From: Rubrivirga sp046845755 | GTDB lineage: Bacteria; Bacteroidota; Rhodothermia; Rhodothermales; Rubricoccaceae | Assembly: GCF_046845755.1 (NCBI RefSeq) | Contig: NZ_CP177357.1 | Coordinates: 1,860,001-1,924,000, forward strand | DNA length: 64,000 nucleotides | Direction of reading: 5' to 3' | Part shown: one piece after another, positions 53,773-61,583 of the stretch | How positions within the stretch are numbered: position 1 is the stretch's first letter | Layout: every line of letters starts with the position of its first letter | Program-made: the position numbers and the translations under genes | Notes under the pieces: model-generated | Seen by the model: only the letters and a program-made list of their open reading frames with translations | Databases searched by the model: none | Told to the model about the DNA's origin: nothing

Positions 53773-56055
53773 GTGTCCGACGACCGCGCGCCCAAGTCCA
53801 ACTTCCTCCGCGACATCGTCGCCGCCGACGTCGAGGCGGGCACCTACGGCGGCCGGGTCGTGACCCGCTTCCCGCCGGAGCCCAACGGGTACCCGCACAT
53901 CGGGCACGCCCAGTCGATCTGCCTCAACTTCGGGCTCGCCCAGGCGTTCGGCGGGCGGACGAATCTCCGCTACGACGACACGAACCCCGAGGCCGAGAGC
54001 CAGGAGTTCGCCGACGCGCTCCTCGACGCCGTCGAGTGGCTGGGCTTCGAGCCCGCCGAGGTCCGCTACGCCAGCGACTACTTCGAGCAGCTCTACGAGT
54101 GGGCCCAGGACCTCGTCCGCAAAGGGCTCGCGTACGTCGACAGCCAGTCCGGCGACGAGATCCGCGCCACGCGCGGAACGGTGACGGAGGCCGGGACGCC
54201 GTCGCCTTACCGCGACCGCCCTGTCGACGAAAGCTTACGGCTGCTGGAGGAGATGAAAAACGGCGAGCACCCCGACGGCTCCCACGTGCTCCGCGCCAAA
54301 ATCGACACCGAGCACGGGCCGATGGCGCACCCCAACATGAAGCTCCGCGACCCGGTGATGTACCGGATCCGCCGCGACGCCGAGCACTACCGCCGCGGGA
54401 CCGAGTGGGCCATCTACCCGCTCTACGACTGGGCCCACGGCCAGGGCGACGCCATCGAGGGCGTCACGCACTCGGTCTGCACGCTCGAGTTCGACGTCAA
54501 CCGCCCGCTCTACGACTGGTACCTCGATGCCATCGGCGTGGAGGAGCCCCGCAACCACCAGCACGAGTTCGCGCGGTTCAACCTCGACTACACGGTGATG
54601 AGCAAGCGCAAGCTCCGCCAGCTCGTCGAGGGCGGCCACGTCGCCGGCTGGGACGACCCCCGGATGCCCACGATCGCCGGCCTGCGGCGGCGCGGCGTCC
54701 GCCCCCAGGCGCTGCGGCGCTTTTTCGCCGACCTCGGCGTCACCAAGGTCAACGGCTCCGTCGAGATCCAGCAGCTCGACTACGCCGTCCGCGACGACCT
54801 CAACGGGACGGCCCGCCGCGTGCTCGCGGTCACCGACCCCGTCCCGCTCACCGTCGAGGGCCTGGCGGCCGACACGCTCGACGCCCCGTACTGGCCCCAC
54901 GACGTGACGCCCCCGGCGGACGCCCCGGTCTCGCGCAAGCTCCCCATCTCGTCGTCGCTCGTCGTCGAGCGCGCCGACTACGCCGACGTGGCGCCCAAGC
55001 GCTGGAAGCGGCTCGCGCCCGGGGCCGTCGTCCGCCTTCGCCACGGGCCCGTCGTCGAGTGCACCGGCGCCGACCACGACGCCGACGGGACCGTCACCGC
55101 GATTCGCGCCCGGCTCGCGCCCGACGATGCCCGGCCGACCGGCGTCATCCACTGGGTCGACGCCAGCACCGGCCTCCCCGCCGCGTTCCGCTTGTACGAC
55201 CGCCTCTTTTCGGACCCCAACCCCGGCGCCGCCGACGACTTCCTGTCGCTCCTCAACCCCGACTCGTTCGTCGAGACCGAGGGGTTCGTCGAGGCGTCCG
55301 TCGCCGACGACTCCGCCGACACGCGCTACCAGTTCGAGCGCGTCGGCTACTTCTGGCAGGACCCCGAGGACAGCCTGCCCGGCGCGCTCGCGTTCAACCA
55401 GATCGTCGCCCTCAAGGACAACTGGGCCACCCCGACCTCGGCGCCCGCTCGCGACGAGCCGAAGGCCACCCCCGCCCCGCAGGCGCAGGGCCCCCGCGAC
55501 CCCGCCAGCGCCCTCGACGGCGCCCAGCGCGAGACGTACAGCGCCCTCGTCGTCCGCGGCGTGGGCGAGGAGGAGGCCGCCGTGCTGGCGACCGACGCCG
55601 GGCTCCGCAAGCTGACCGACGACACGATCGCGTCCGGCGCCGACCCCAAATCCGCCGGCGCGCTCGTCGTCCACGACCTCCGCCGCGCGCTCGGCGACCG
55701 CGAGCTCTCCGAGTCGAAGGCGGACGGCCCCGCGCTCGCAGCGGTGCTGGCGATGGTCGACGCCGGGACGCTGACGCGTAACGCCGCGGGCGAGGCCGTC
55801 GCCGGACTCGTCGAGCGCGGCGGGACGGCGGCCGGCGTGGTCGAGGCCCTCGGCCTGGCGGCCGTCCGATCCGAGGATGCCCTCGCGCCCGCCATCGACG
55901 CGGCGCTGGCGGACAACCCCGACGAGGTCGCCCGCTACCGCGCCGGCGAGGGCAAGCTGTTCGGGTTCTTCGTCGGCCAGGCCATGCGCCGCGCCGGCAA
56001 GGGCGCCGACCCCACGGCCGTGCAGGCCCTCCTGCGCCAGCGGCTGGCGGAGTAG
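53773..56055 (+). CDS. glnS: Glutaminyl-tRNA synthetase with C-terminal YqeY-like domain
   Basis: Charges tRNA-Gln directly. Residues 1 to about 560 are a class I GlnRS: PPEPNGYPHIGHAQS (HIGH), YDDTNPEAE, the KMSKS-type VMSKRKL and the beta-barrel anticodon domain. An acidic Pro/Ala linker leads to a YqeY/GatB-tail-like helical domain (about 575-760: RETYSALVVRGVG, AGEGKLFGFFVGQAMRRAGK). Such fusions are known in Deinococcus GlnRS, where the tail helps bind tRNA. GTG 53773 start. 760 aa against about 550 for E. coli. Confidence 0.96.
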   Translation: MSDDRAPKSNFLRDIVAADVEAGTYGGRVVTRFPPEPNGYPHIGHAQSICLNFGLAQAFGGRTNLRYDDTNPEAESQEFADALLDAVEWLGFEPAEVRYASDYFEQLYEWAQDLVRKGLAYVDSQSGDEIRATRGTVTEAGTPSPYRDRPVDESLRLLEEMKNGEHPDGSHVLRAKIDTEHGPMAHPNMKLRDPVMYRIRRDAEHYRRGTEWAIYPLYDWAHGQGDAIEGVTHSVCTLEFDVNRPLYDWYLDAIGVEEPRNHQHEFARFNLDYTVMSKRKLRQLVEGGHVAGWDDPRMPTIAGLRRRGVRPQALRRFFADLGVTKVNGSVEIQQLDYAVRDDLNGTARRVLAVTDPVPLTVEGLAADTLDAPYWPHDVTPPADAPVSRKLPISSSLVVERADYADVAPKRWKRLAPGAVVRLRHGPVVECTGADHDADGTVTAIRARLAPDDARPTGVIHWVDASTGLPAAFRLYDRLFSDPNPGAADDFLSLLNPDSFVETEGFVEASVADDSADTRYQFERVGYFWQDPEDSLPGALAFNQIVALKDNWATPTSAPARDEPKATPAPQAQGPRDPASALDGAQRETYSALVVRGVGEEEAAVLATDAGLRKLTDDTIASGADPKSAGALVVHDLRRALGDRELSESKADGPALAAVLAMVDAGTLTRNAAGEAVAGLVERGGTAAGVVEALGLAAVRSEDALAPAIDAALADNPDEVARYRAGEGKLFGFFVGQAMRRAGKGADPTAVQALLRQRLAE

Positions 56056-56079
56056 TCCGCACCGGTGAGCGAGTCATGC

Positions 56080-56124
56080 ATATAGACGAATCCCACGCGT
56101 TATGCCGATTGGCGGCGTCTATAT
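56080..56124. promoter_or_regulatory. Inverted repeat around a GTTATGC core
   Basis: ATATAGACG (56080-56088) and CGTCTATAT (56116-56124) are perfect inverted 9-mers flanking GTTATGC (56099-56105). The core matches an integron GTT recombination triplet and would be the 5' edge of the first cassette, so this may be the attI-side junction or a recombinase/repressor site. Confidence 0.4.
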
Positions 56125-56160
56125 TGACCGAACCTGCCCGTTCTGCCGACTGGCCGTCGG

Positions 56161-56595
56161 GTGAAGTACTGGTTACACCACCCTCTTGCTTTGCCGACGC
56201 TGAGGAGTGAGGTTGTCCGCGAGGCGTTCGAGCCGCTCGTCTACCGAGGCTTCTCCGAACCGGAGGCATCGCTTGACGGGACCGACCGGACGTTCACGCT
56301 CCGCCGCGACGGAGACGAGGTCGTCGTGTCGTCAGAGGACATGGGATCGGCCAAGCCCTACGCTTCTTGGCGCCAACCCGACGGGACCATCACCGACATC
56401 GAGGACAACGCGGCGTACCCCGCACATGGCCTCGTCCACGGCTCGCCGTGGCCGCTCTCGCTCTACCACCGCTGGCGGTTGCGTCCGGCGCTCCAAGAGG
56501 AGATGGACCTCCGGGTCCGGCGGCTGGCCGAACAAGCGGCTGATCTCGAACGGACGGCCGCTCGTGATCGTCGTAGGGAACGGCGGGCGGTGTAA
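56161..56595 (+). CDS. Cassette gene 1: hypothetical protein
   Basis: A 144-residue soluble protein of unknown function with mixed charge: YWLHHPLALPTLRSEVV at the N terminus, a Thr/Asp-rich beta-looking middle (FTLRRDGDEVVVSSED), and an Arg/Glu-rich C-terminal coil. GTG 56161 is the first start with a sensible N terminus. Its TAA stop lies inside the R'' box of the following attC-like site (56590-56596), the usual layout of integron cassettes. Confidence 0.65.
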   Translation: MKYWLHHPLALPTLRSEVVREAFEPLVYRGFSEPEASLDGTDRTFTLRRDGDEVVVSSEDMGSAKPYASWRQPDGTITDIEDNAAYPAHGLVHGSPWPLSLYHRWRLRPALQEEMDLRVRRLAEQAADLERTAARDRRRERRAV

Positions 56596-56718
56596 CCCGC
56601 GGCTGCAGGCCGACCCAGGGCTCCAGCGTCCTCGGCTCGTCCCGGCGTCGGCGCTACCTTCGCCTCGTCCAACCATCATGCTGCTTGCCCTGGGCGGCTG
56701 AGCCGCAATCTGTTATCC
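56590..56718 (+). other. attC-like site 1 (129 bp)
   Basis: R'' GTGTAAC (56590-56596) and R' GTTATCC (56712-56718) bound it. Inside, GCGGCT pairs with AGCCGC and CCCAGGGC with GCCCTGGG. Aligning the arms leaves three extra bases (G, G, A) only in the left arm, as expected for extrahelical bases of attC. The central loop is variable. Confidence 0.75.
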
Positions 56719-56773
56719 GTCGTCGGACCAGACAAGCGATCATTTGAGAGACTCCCGAACCGGAATTTAAACC

Positions 56774-57244
56774 ATGAGCTTGGAGGCATTAGCTGCAATC
56801 GCGCAGATCGTAGCCGCGCTGGCTGTGGTGATCACCTTATTCTACCTGGCGCTTCAGATTAAACAAGCAAACGTTCAGGCTGAGGTAGAGTCCCACCGCC
56901 ACATATGGGATCTACTGAATCAGTGGTGCGACCTGATTTCGAGCTCCACAGAGACGGCGAAGGTCGTTACAAAAGGCAGGAAGTCTATAGGAGAATTGGA
57001 CGAGGCCGAGTACCTAATGTTCGAACACATCCATATTCGCTTGCTCAACACACTCGAGAGCTGGTTCCTTCAGTTCGACAAGACAGCCAAGGACAAGGCA
57101 TTCAAGACGCAGCAAATGGAAAACCTGAAGGGGATCGCTCAGGGTTATTTTTCTTATCCCGGGACTAGGGAGTTATGGAATGGATTCCGAGATCACTTTC
57201 CGGCCATAGCCCACGTCGTGGATTCTGCCCTTGGCGATACATAA
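56774..57244 (+). CDS. Cassette gene 2: membrane-anchored hypothetical protein, AT-richer
   Basis: A 156-residue protein with one N-terminal membrane helix (about 5-28: IAQIVAALAVVITLFYLAL) and a cytoplasmic, helical, Glu/Lys-rich rest (DLLNQWCDLISSS, AEYLMFEHIHIRLLN). The gene is visibly more AT-rich and uses rarer codons (TTA, ATA, AGG) than its neighbours, a sign of recent transfer. This type of one-helix protein is common among integron and island genes with no assigned role. Its TAA overlaps the next R'' box. Confidence 0.8.
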   Translation: MSLEALAAIAQIVAALAVVITLFYLALQIKQANVQAEVESHRHIWDLLNQWCDLISSSTETAKVVTKGRKSIGELDEAEYLMFEHIHIRLLNTLESWFLQFDKTAKDKAFKTQQMENLKGIAQGYFSYPGTRELWNGFRDHFPAIAHVVDSALGDT

Positions 57245-57367
57245 CCCACGGCTGCAGGCCGACGCGGGACTCTAGCGCCCTCGATTCGTGCAGGCTTAGG
57301 CGCCTACATTGACTCTTCCCAACTTCCCAGCGTCAGCCCCGCGCGGATGAGCCGCAAACTGTTCTAC
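57239..57367 (+). other. attC-like site 2 (129 bp)
   Basis: R'' ACATAAC (57239-57245), R' GTTCTAC (57361-57367). Stem parts CGGCT/AGCCG and CGCGGG/CCCGCG differ in sequence from site 1 but stay paired. The conserved GCTGCAGGCCGAC and GAGC segments and the three left-arm extra bases are in the same positions. Confidence 0.75.
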
Positions 57368-57377
57368 CGCGCTCAGC

Positions 57378-57554
57378 ATGAGCAAGAAGCAGCGAGACCT
57401 CGGGAAGGTCCAGAAGATCAGGAACCACATCCGCGACGTCCCGACCGACGAGCTTGTCAAGCGCTACAACTCGGGCTACCTCGGGAAGGCCGGTGCCGTC
57501 GCCACCCGCGAGCTGCTGGCGGAGCGAGGCGAGAGCGATAGGATCGGGGAGTGA
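57378..57554 (+). CDS. Cassette gene 3: 58-residue basic protein
   Basis: A short ORF starting MSKKQRDLGKVQKIRNHIRD, Lys/Arg-rich at the start and ending AVATRELLAERGESDRIGE. Starts 11 bp after the GTT cut of site 2 and ends 14 bp before the R'' box of site 3, filling the cassette. The basic helical N terminus suggests nucleic-acid or protein binding; no family recognised. Confidence 0.6.
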   Translation: MSKKQRDLGKVQKIRNHIRDVPTDELVKRYNSGYLGKAGAVATRELLAERGESDRIGE

Positions 57555-57568
57555 TCTGGCCGGGCGCG

Positions 57569-57682
57569 GTAGAACCCACCGCTGCAGGCCGACCGAGAGG
57601 GTCAGCGTTCTCAACCCGTCCGACCGCCCGCGCAGTCATAGCTTCGTCTCACCTCTCGGCGGCTGAGCGGTCCATGTTCTAC
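57569..57682 (+). other. attC-like site 3 (114 bp)
   Basis: R'' GTAGAAC (57569-57575), R' GTTCTAC (57676-57682). Stem parts ACCGCT/AGCGGT and CCGAGAGG/CCTCTCGG are perfect and covary with sites 1 and 2. The arms align exactly apart from the same three extra bases. The R'' of this site and the R' at the left edge of cassette 3 (57361) are perfectly complementary over 10 bp (GCGGTAGAAC), as a circularised cassette requires. Confidence 0.8.
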
Positions 57683-57767
57683 CGACATTTCGCTCCGTGC
57701 AGCCGACTCCCCCTCGTCGTCGGGGGGTCGTAGAGCCCACCGCGCCCTCGGGCAACCCACTCGCTAC

Positions 57768-58820
57768 GTGACCAGACTCCTCGCTGCCGCCCTCCTGGTC
57801 GCCTCGACCGGCCTCTCCTCGTGCCGCGCGCCCACAGCCCCCCCTGACGACGTGGGAGGCACCTCAACAACCAGCGCTCGCGCGTGCCCAGATCACCCGA
57901 GCGACGTCCTCTCGTTCTTCCACGAGTGGACGATCACGCTGGGGGACGGGACGACGGTCGCCGACGTGGTCGGCTACCGCGACGACGACTTCTTCTTGAC
58001 CGCCTGCGACGAGGCGGACTGGGTGGTGTACAAGGTGCCCAACTCGGGGGGCACAACGCGCAACTCGTCCAACACCCGGTCTGAACTCCGGCAGGTGGCC
58101 GAGTGGGTACCGGAGGTCGGCGGCCGGCTGGAGGGGACGCTCAAGGTGATGCACGTCTCGACGACGGGCGACGCCCGGGTCCCGGCCTCGTTCTCGGTCG
58201 TGGTGGGCCAGATCCACAGCTCGGAGGGCCACGAGAACGAGCCGATCAAGATCTTCTACAAGAAGTTCCCCGGGCACACCAGAGGGTCTGTCTTCTGGAA
58301 CTACGAGATCAACACCGAGGGCGACAACGCGGAACGGTGGGACCTCTCCACGGCCGTCTGGGGACACGACTTCTCGGTCGTAGGATCGAGCCCCGACACC
58401 TACCCGCCAGACCCCGCCGATGGCGTGGCCCTCGGCGAAGAGTTCAGCTACACGATCGACGTGTCCGACGGGATCATGCACGTCTCCTTTGAGCGGGATG
58501 GCTACGAGACGCGGACGTTCTCCAAGTCCCTGGTGTCCTCGGACTTCGGGCCGGGCTCCCCGACTCCGCAGCAAGTGCTGTCGGTGTTCGCCTCGACCGG
58601 CCAGGATGGCGCCGAGCAAGCCTCCGCCTACGCCGGCGAGCGGCAGTACTTCAAGCAGGGCGCCTACAACCAGGCGAACGGCAAGGACCCCGCCGACAAT
58701 ATGGTCTGGAACACGGGGTCGGAGACGTATGGCGGGCGCCTGGGTGAGCAGTACGCACGGGGCAGCTACGCGGAGGTGTGGTTCAGGTCGGCGACTGTGG
58801 GCCAAGGGGGGGCGCCCTGA
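57768..58820 (+). CDS. PL7 alginate lyase lipoprotein
   Basis: A 350-residue polysaccharide lyase family 7 protein. Lipobox GLSSC (Cys19); catalytic-groove motifs RSELR (104-108), QIH (148-150) and YFKQGAYNQ (294-302) are all present. QIH is usually linked to preference for guluronate-containing sites. It would depolymerise brown-algal alginate at the cell surface. GTG 57768 gives a clean signal peptide. Lies 85 bp after attC-like site 3, but with no attC of its own, so it is probably chromosomal rather than a cassette. Confidence 0.93.
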   Translation: MTRLLAAALLVASTGLSSCRAPTAPPDDVGGTSTTSARACPDHPSDVLSFFHEWTITLGDGTTVADVVGYRDDDFFLTACDEADWVVYKVPNSGGTTRNSSNTRSELRQVAEWVPEVGGRLEGTLKVMHVSTTGDARVPASFSVVVGQIHSSEGHENEPIKIFYKKFPGHTRGSVFWNYEINTEGDNAERWDLSTAVWGHDFSVVGSSPDTYPPDPADGVALGEEFSYTIDVSDGIMHVSFERDGYETRTFSKSLVSSDFGPGSPTPQQVLSVFASTGQDGAEQASAYAGERQYFKQGAYNQANGKDPADNMVWNTGSETYGGRLGEQYARGSYAEVWFRSATVGQGGAP

Positions 58821-59038
58821 GCCAAACCTCGGCCGCCCGGTCCGTTCGAGATGACGACCTACGAGGCCAGCCGCGAGTTGCACGCCGCCGCCGCGTGGCT
58901 CGTGCCCTCGGGAGTGCGGTCAGAGCCCTCCGACCAGCGCCTGGTCCGGCCGTCCCCCGCCAGGCGCCAGCGTATCCTGCACGCCGACCACAATCGCACC
59001 CGGGGCGGGCGAGCGGCCCTCGCCCCCGCGCTCTCCGC

Positions 59039-59425
59039 ATGTCTGCTCGCGTCTCCGTCCAACGCGCCTTGCGTGTCGGGGTCGCCGTCGTAAACGGTCC
59101 CGTCTGGCTCGTCCTCTTCGGTGGGCTCGGGGCGGCCATCGCGTTCGGCGACGACCTCGGCCTGACCGGGTGGCTTGCCCTCGCGTCCGTCGCCGGTCCG
59201 ATCCTCCTCGCCTGGGTCTGGTGGTCCTTCGCGCTCCCCCGTTGGAGGGTCTGGGCGCTGGAGCGCGTGGACGACCGAGAGGCGTTGATCGACCGGGCCG
59301 TCGCGTCCCGGCTGATGTGGCCTCGCGGGCACGTGTTCGAGTGGACCGAGGTGCGCCCCCTGTCGGTCCGCGAGCGCGAGCGCGACGTGGGTTGGGACGG
59401 CCCCTCCCCCCCACGCGCGAGGTAA
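59039..59425 (+). CDS. Small membrane protein
   Basis: A 128-residue protein with two membrane helices (about 17-37, 43-64: LVLFGGLGAAIAFG, LALASVAGPILLAWVWW) and a basic cytoplasmic tail. No family recognised. ATG 59039 is chosen because the first helix follows it directly. The 218 bp upstream hold no convincing gene. Confidence 0.55.
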   Translation: MSARVSVQRALRVGVAVVNGPVWLVLFGGLGAAIAFGDDLGLTGWLALASVAGPILLAWVWWSFALPRWRVWALERVDDREALIDRAVASRLMWPRGHVFEWTEVRPLSVRERERDVGWDGPSPPRAR

Positions 59426-59826
59426 GACCGAGGCCGCCGGCCGCCCCGAGGCGCCGACGTCCTCGCCTCGTCCGGGCAGCGGTGCCCCCGGGCCCCCGCT
59501 CCGGCGCCAGCCTTCAGCTCGGGACGGCGTACGGAGCCGGACAGCGAACGGCCCCGACCCAGCCCTTCTCGCTCCCTCTCCAACCGTCGGGGCTCGCCCT
59601 CGCCGGACTAGAGACCCTCCCAGGCTGGCGGGGGAGCTCGGCCCCATCCCCCAAGCGCGCCCGCGCCAACGGGTGATGTGCAGGCCACCGACGGGCGCGA
59701 CGCACCGCTCGCGCCCTACGGCCACCCTTCGTCAGTACGCGCCCTCCCTCCCGCTCGCCTCCGCACGGTGGGGGCCCGCCCGCTTTGGCTCGCAAAGTAT
59801 ATTCCGCGTGTCTTCCCCCGCCGCCC
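59426..59826. other. 401-bp gap without a gene
   Basis: GC-rich sequence with broken frames. The last 40 bp contain an AT-rich CAAAGTATATTCCG stretch that may be the promoter of the B3 enzyme. Confidence 0.4.
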
Positions 59827-60714
59827 ATGCCCGCTCCGTCCCACCGCTGGCGCCTGGTCCGGCGCGTCCTCCTTGCGCTGGCGGCCGTCGGCGCGGTCGT
59901 CCTGTTCGGGGAGTGGCGCCAAGCGTCGCGCAACGGCGGCCAGCAGCCGGCCGAGCCCTTCCGCATCGCGGGCGACCTCTACTACGTCGGCGCCAACGAC
60001 GTGGCCGCGTTCCTCATCGCCGGCCCCGACGGTCACGTGCTGATCGACGGCGGCTACCCGGGCACGCCCCCCCTCATCGCCGCCAGCATAGAGCAGCTAG
60101 GCTTCGACGTGTCCGACGTGGCCGTCTTGCTCAACTCGGAGCCGCACTACGACCACGCGGGCGGGCTCGCCGAGCTCCAGGCGCGCTCCGGGGCCGAGCT
60201 TTGGGCGAGCCACGCCAGCGCCGACGTGCTCGAGGCCGGCGGCGCCGACCCCGACGTGGCGCTCCCCATCCGAGTCCTCATGTGGACCGGGCTCATCCGC
60301 TACCCGCCCCCCCGCGTCGACCGCCGAATCACCGACGGCGACACCCTTCGGGTCGGGCCTATCGCACTGGTCGCCCACGTCACGGGCGGGCACACGCGCG
60401 GGTGCACCTCGTGGGAGATCCCGCTGCGGGACGGCGACCGGGCCCTCACGGCCGTCAGCGCCTGCAGCCTCGCGCGGATGGGCGGGACAGCCTACCCCGA
60501 GCAGGCCGCCGACTTTGAGCGTTCCTTCCGCGTCCTCCGCGGCCTTTCCGCCGACGTCTGGGTGACCTCGCACGCCCGGCTCTTCGGCCGCTACCGCAAG
60601 TTCCAGGCGAGCGCGCAAGCTGGAGGCTCCCCGGCCCCGTTTATCGACCCCGAGGGCTACCGCGCCTACGTCGACAGCGCTGAGGCCCGGTACCGACGAG
60701 GCGTCGTCCACTAG
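59827..60714 (+). CDS. Subclass B3 metallo-beta-lactamase, Glu116 (B3-E) variant
   Basis: A 295-residue membrane-anchored or secreted enzyme (N-terminal helix about 10-28). The metal motif reads SEPHYDH: Glu105, His107, Asp109 and His110, so the first His of HxHxDH is Glu. His189 (GGHTRGCTSW) and His249 (TSHARLF) complete both sites, and SACSLARMGG places Ser where B1 enzymes have Cys. This matches the Glu116 B3 variants described from marine or sphingomonad sources, which can act on beta-lactams and lactones. A lactonase or other hydrolase role is possible. Confidence 0.9.
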   Translation: MPAPSHRWRLVRRVLLALAAVGAVVLFGEWRQASRNGGQQPAEPFRIAGDLYYVGANDVAAFLIAGPDGHVLIDGGYPGTPPLIAASIEQLGFDVSDVAVLLNSEPHYDHAGGLAELQARSGAELWASHASADVLEAGGADPDVALPIRVLMWTGLIRYPPPRVDRRITDGDTLRVGPIALVAHVTGGHTRGCTSWEIPLRDGDRALTAVSACSLARMGGTAYPEQAADFERSFRVLRGLSADVWVTSHARLFGRYRKFQASAQAGGSPAPFIDPEGYRAYVDSAEARYRRGVVH

Positions 60715-61058
60715 CCGCACCGCCCTCCCCGGCTCACGGTGGCTCCCGTCAGAGAACGGCGCGCGCGTCGAGTCCCCGCGCCGCCCCTCGGCCCCTCCGC
60801 CTGAACCCTGCTCGCGCCTGGCAAGACCGCGCACGGCAAAGATCGCCGGCCTCTCCCCGCCCGACCTGCTGGCGTTGAAACGGACGGCGCCCCCCCGACG
60901 GAGCCTCTGGAGTCTCCGCTTGAGGGCACTAGGCCGACGGCCCGTACGCCCCCCGGGGCTCCAACGGAGTCCGTCAGCGCTCCGAGCGAGCCCGAACGCC
61001 GCCGCACCGGTTCCTTTCCGTCTCGCCCCCCACGTCCCCTTAGGCCCCGAGGTCCCCC
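60715..61058. other. 344-bp gap without a gene
   Basis: Only broken, compositionally ordinary frames are seen; no repeat or clear regulatory site was identified. Confidence 0.4.
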
Positions 61059-61550
61059 ATGAGCCGCATCCTCCCCGCTCGCATGAGCGCCCAGATCGAA
61101 GGCGACTTCGTGGTCTTCCTCATCGGCATGCGCCCCAACAAGCTGTGGCTGGTGCACAAGTGGCTCCCCGTGCTGACCGCCATGAACCGGATGCTCGCGG
61201 AGCTCGCCGACCGGCCAGAGAGCGGGTTCCTGGGCCACACCTATGGCCTGCCCGTCATTGTCCAGTACTGGCGCTCCTTCGACCACCTAGAGGCCTACGC
61301 CCGCTCCACCGACCATGAGCACTGGCCGGCCTGGGTGGCCTTCAACAAGCGCGTCGGCGCCAGCCGGGGCGATGTGGGCATCTGGCACGAGACCTACCGC
61401 GTGCAGGCCGGCCAGTACGAGGCGGTTTACAGCGGGATGCCCACCATGGGCCTGGGCGCCGCGGGCCGGCTCGTCAAGGCGTCGGGGGGCCGCGCCATCG
61501 CCCGGGGCCGGATCGAGGGGCGCTTGCAAGGCGCCGAGCCGCTGGCGTGA
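61059..61550 (+). CDS. DUF4188-domain protein (monooxygenase-like fold)
   Basis: A 163-residue protein with the DUF4188 pattern: GDFVVFLIGMRPNKLWLVHKW near the N terminus, then VQYWRSFDHLEAYARSTDHEHWPAW, and GIWHETYRVQAGQYEAVY. The dimeric alpha-beta barrel-like layout resembles heme-dependent aldoxime dehydratase/monooxygenase relatives, but activity is unproven. Single gene convergent with gltX. Confidence 0.85.
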   Translation: MSRILPARMSAQIEGDFVVFLIGMRPNKLWLVHKWLPVLTAMNRMLAELADRPESGFLGHTYGLPVIVQYWRSFDHLEAYARSTDHEHWPAWVAFNKRVGASRGDVGIWHETYRVQAGQYEAVYSGMPTMGLGAAGRLVKASGGRAIARGRIEGRLQGAEPLA

Positions 61551-61583
61551 GCCCGGTCGGCCTGGCCTGACCGTGAGCGGCGA

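Noticed and set aside
57683..57767. A fourth attC-like site before the alginate lyase
   Set aside because: CGTAGAGCCCACCGC near 57729 resembles the left end of site 3, but no matching right arm or GTT box was found.
58851..59093. 80-codon ORF before the small membrane protein
   Set aside because: No conserved pattern, and it overlaps the better-supported gene in another frame.
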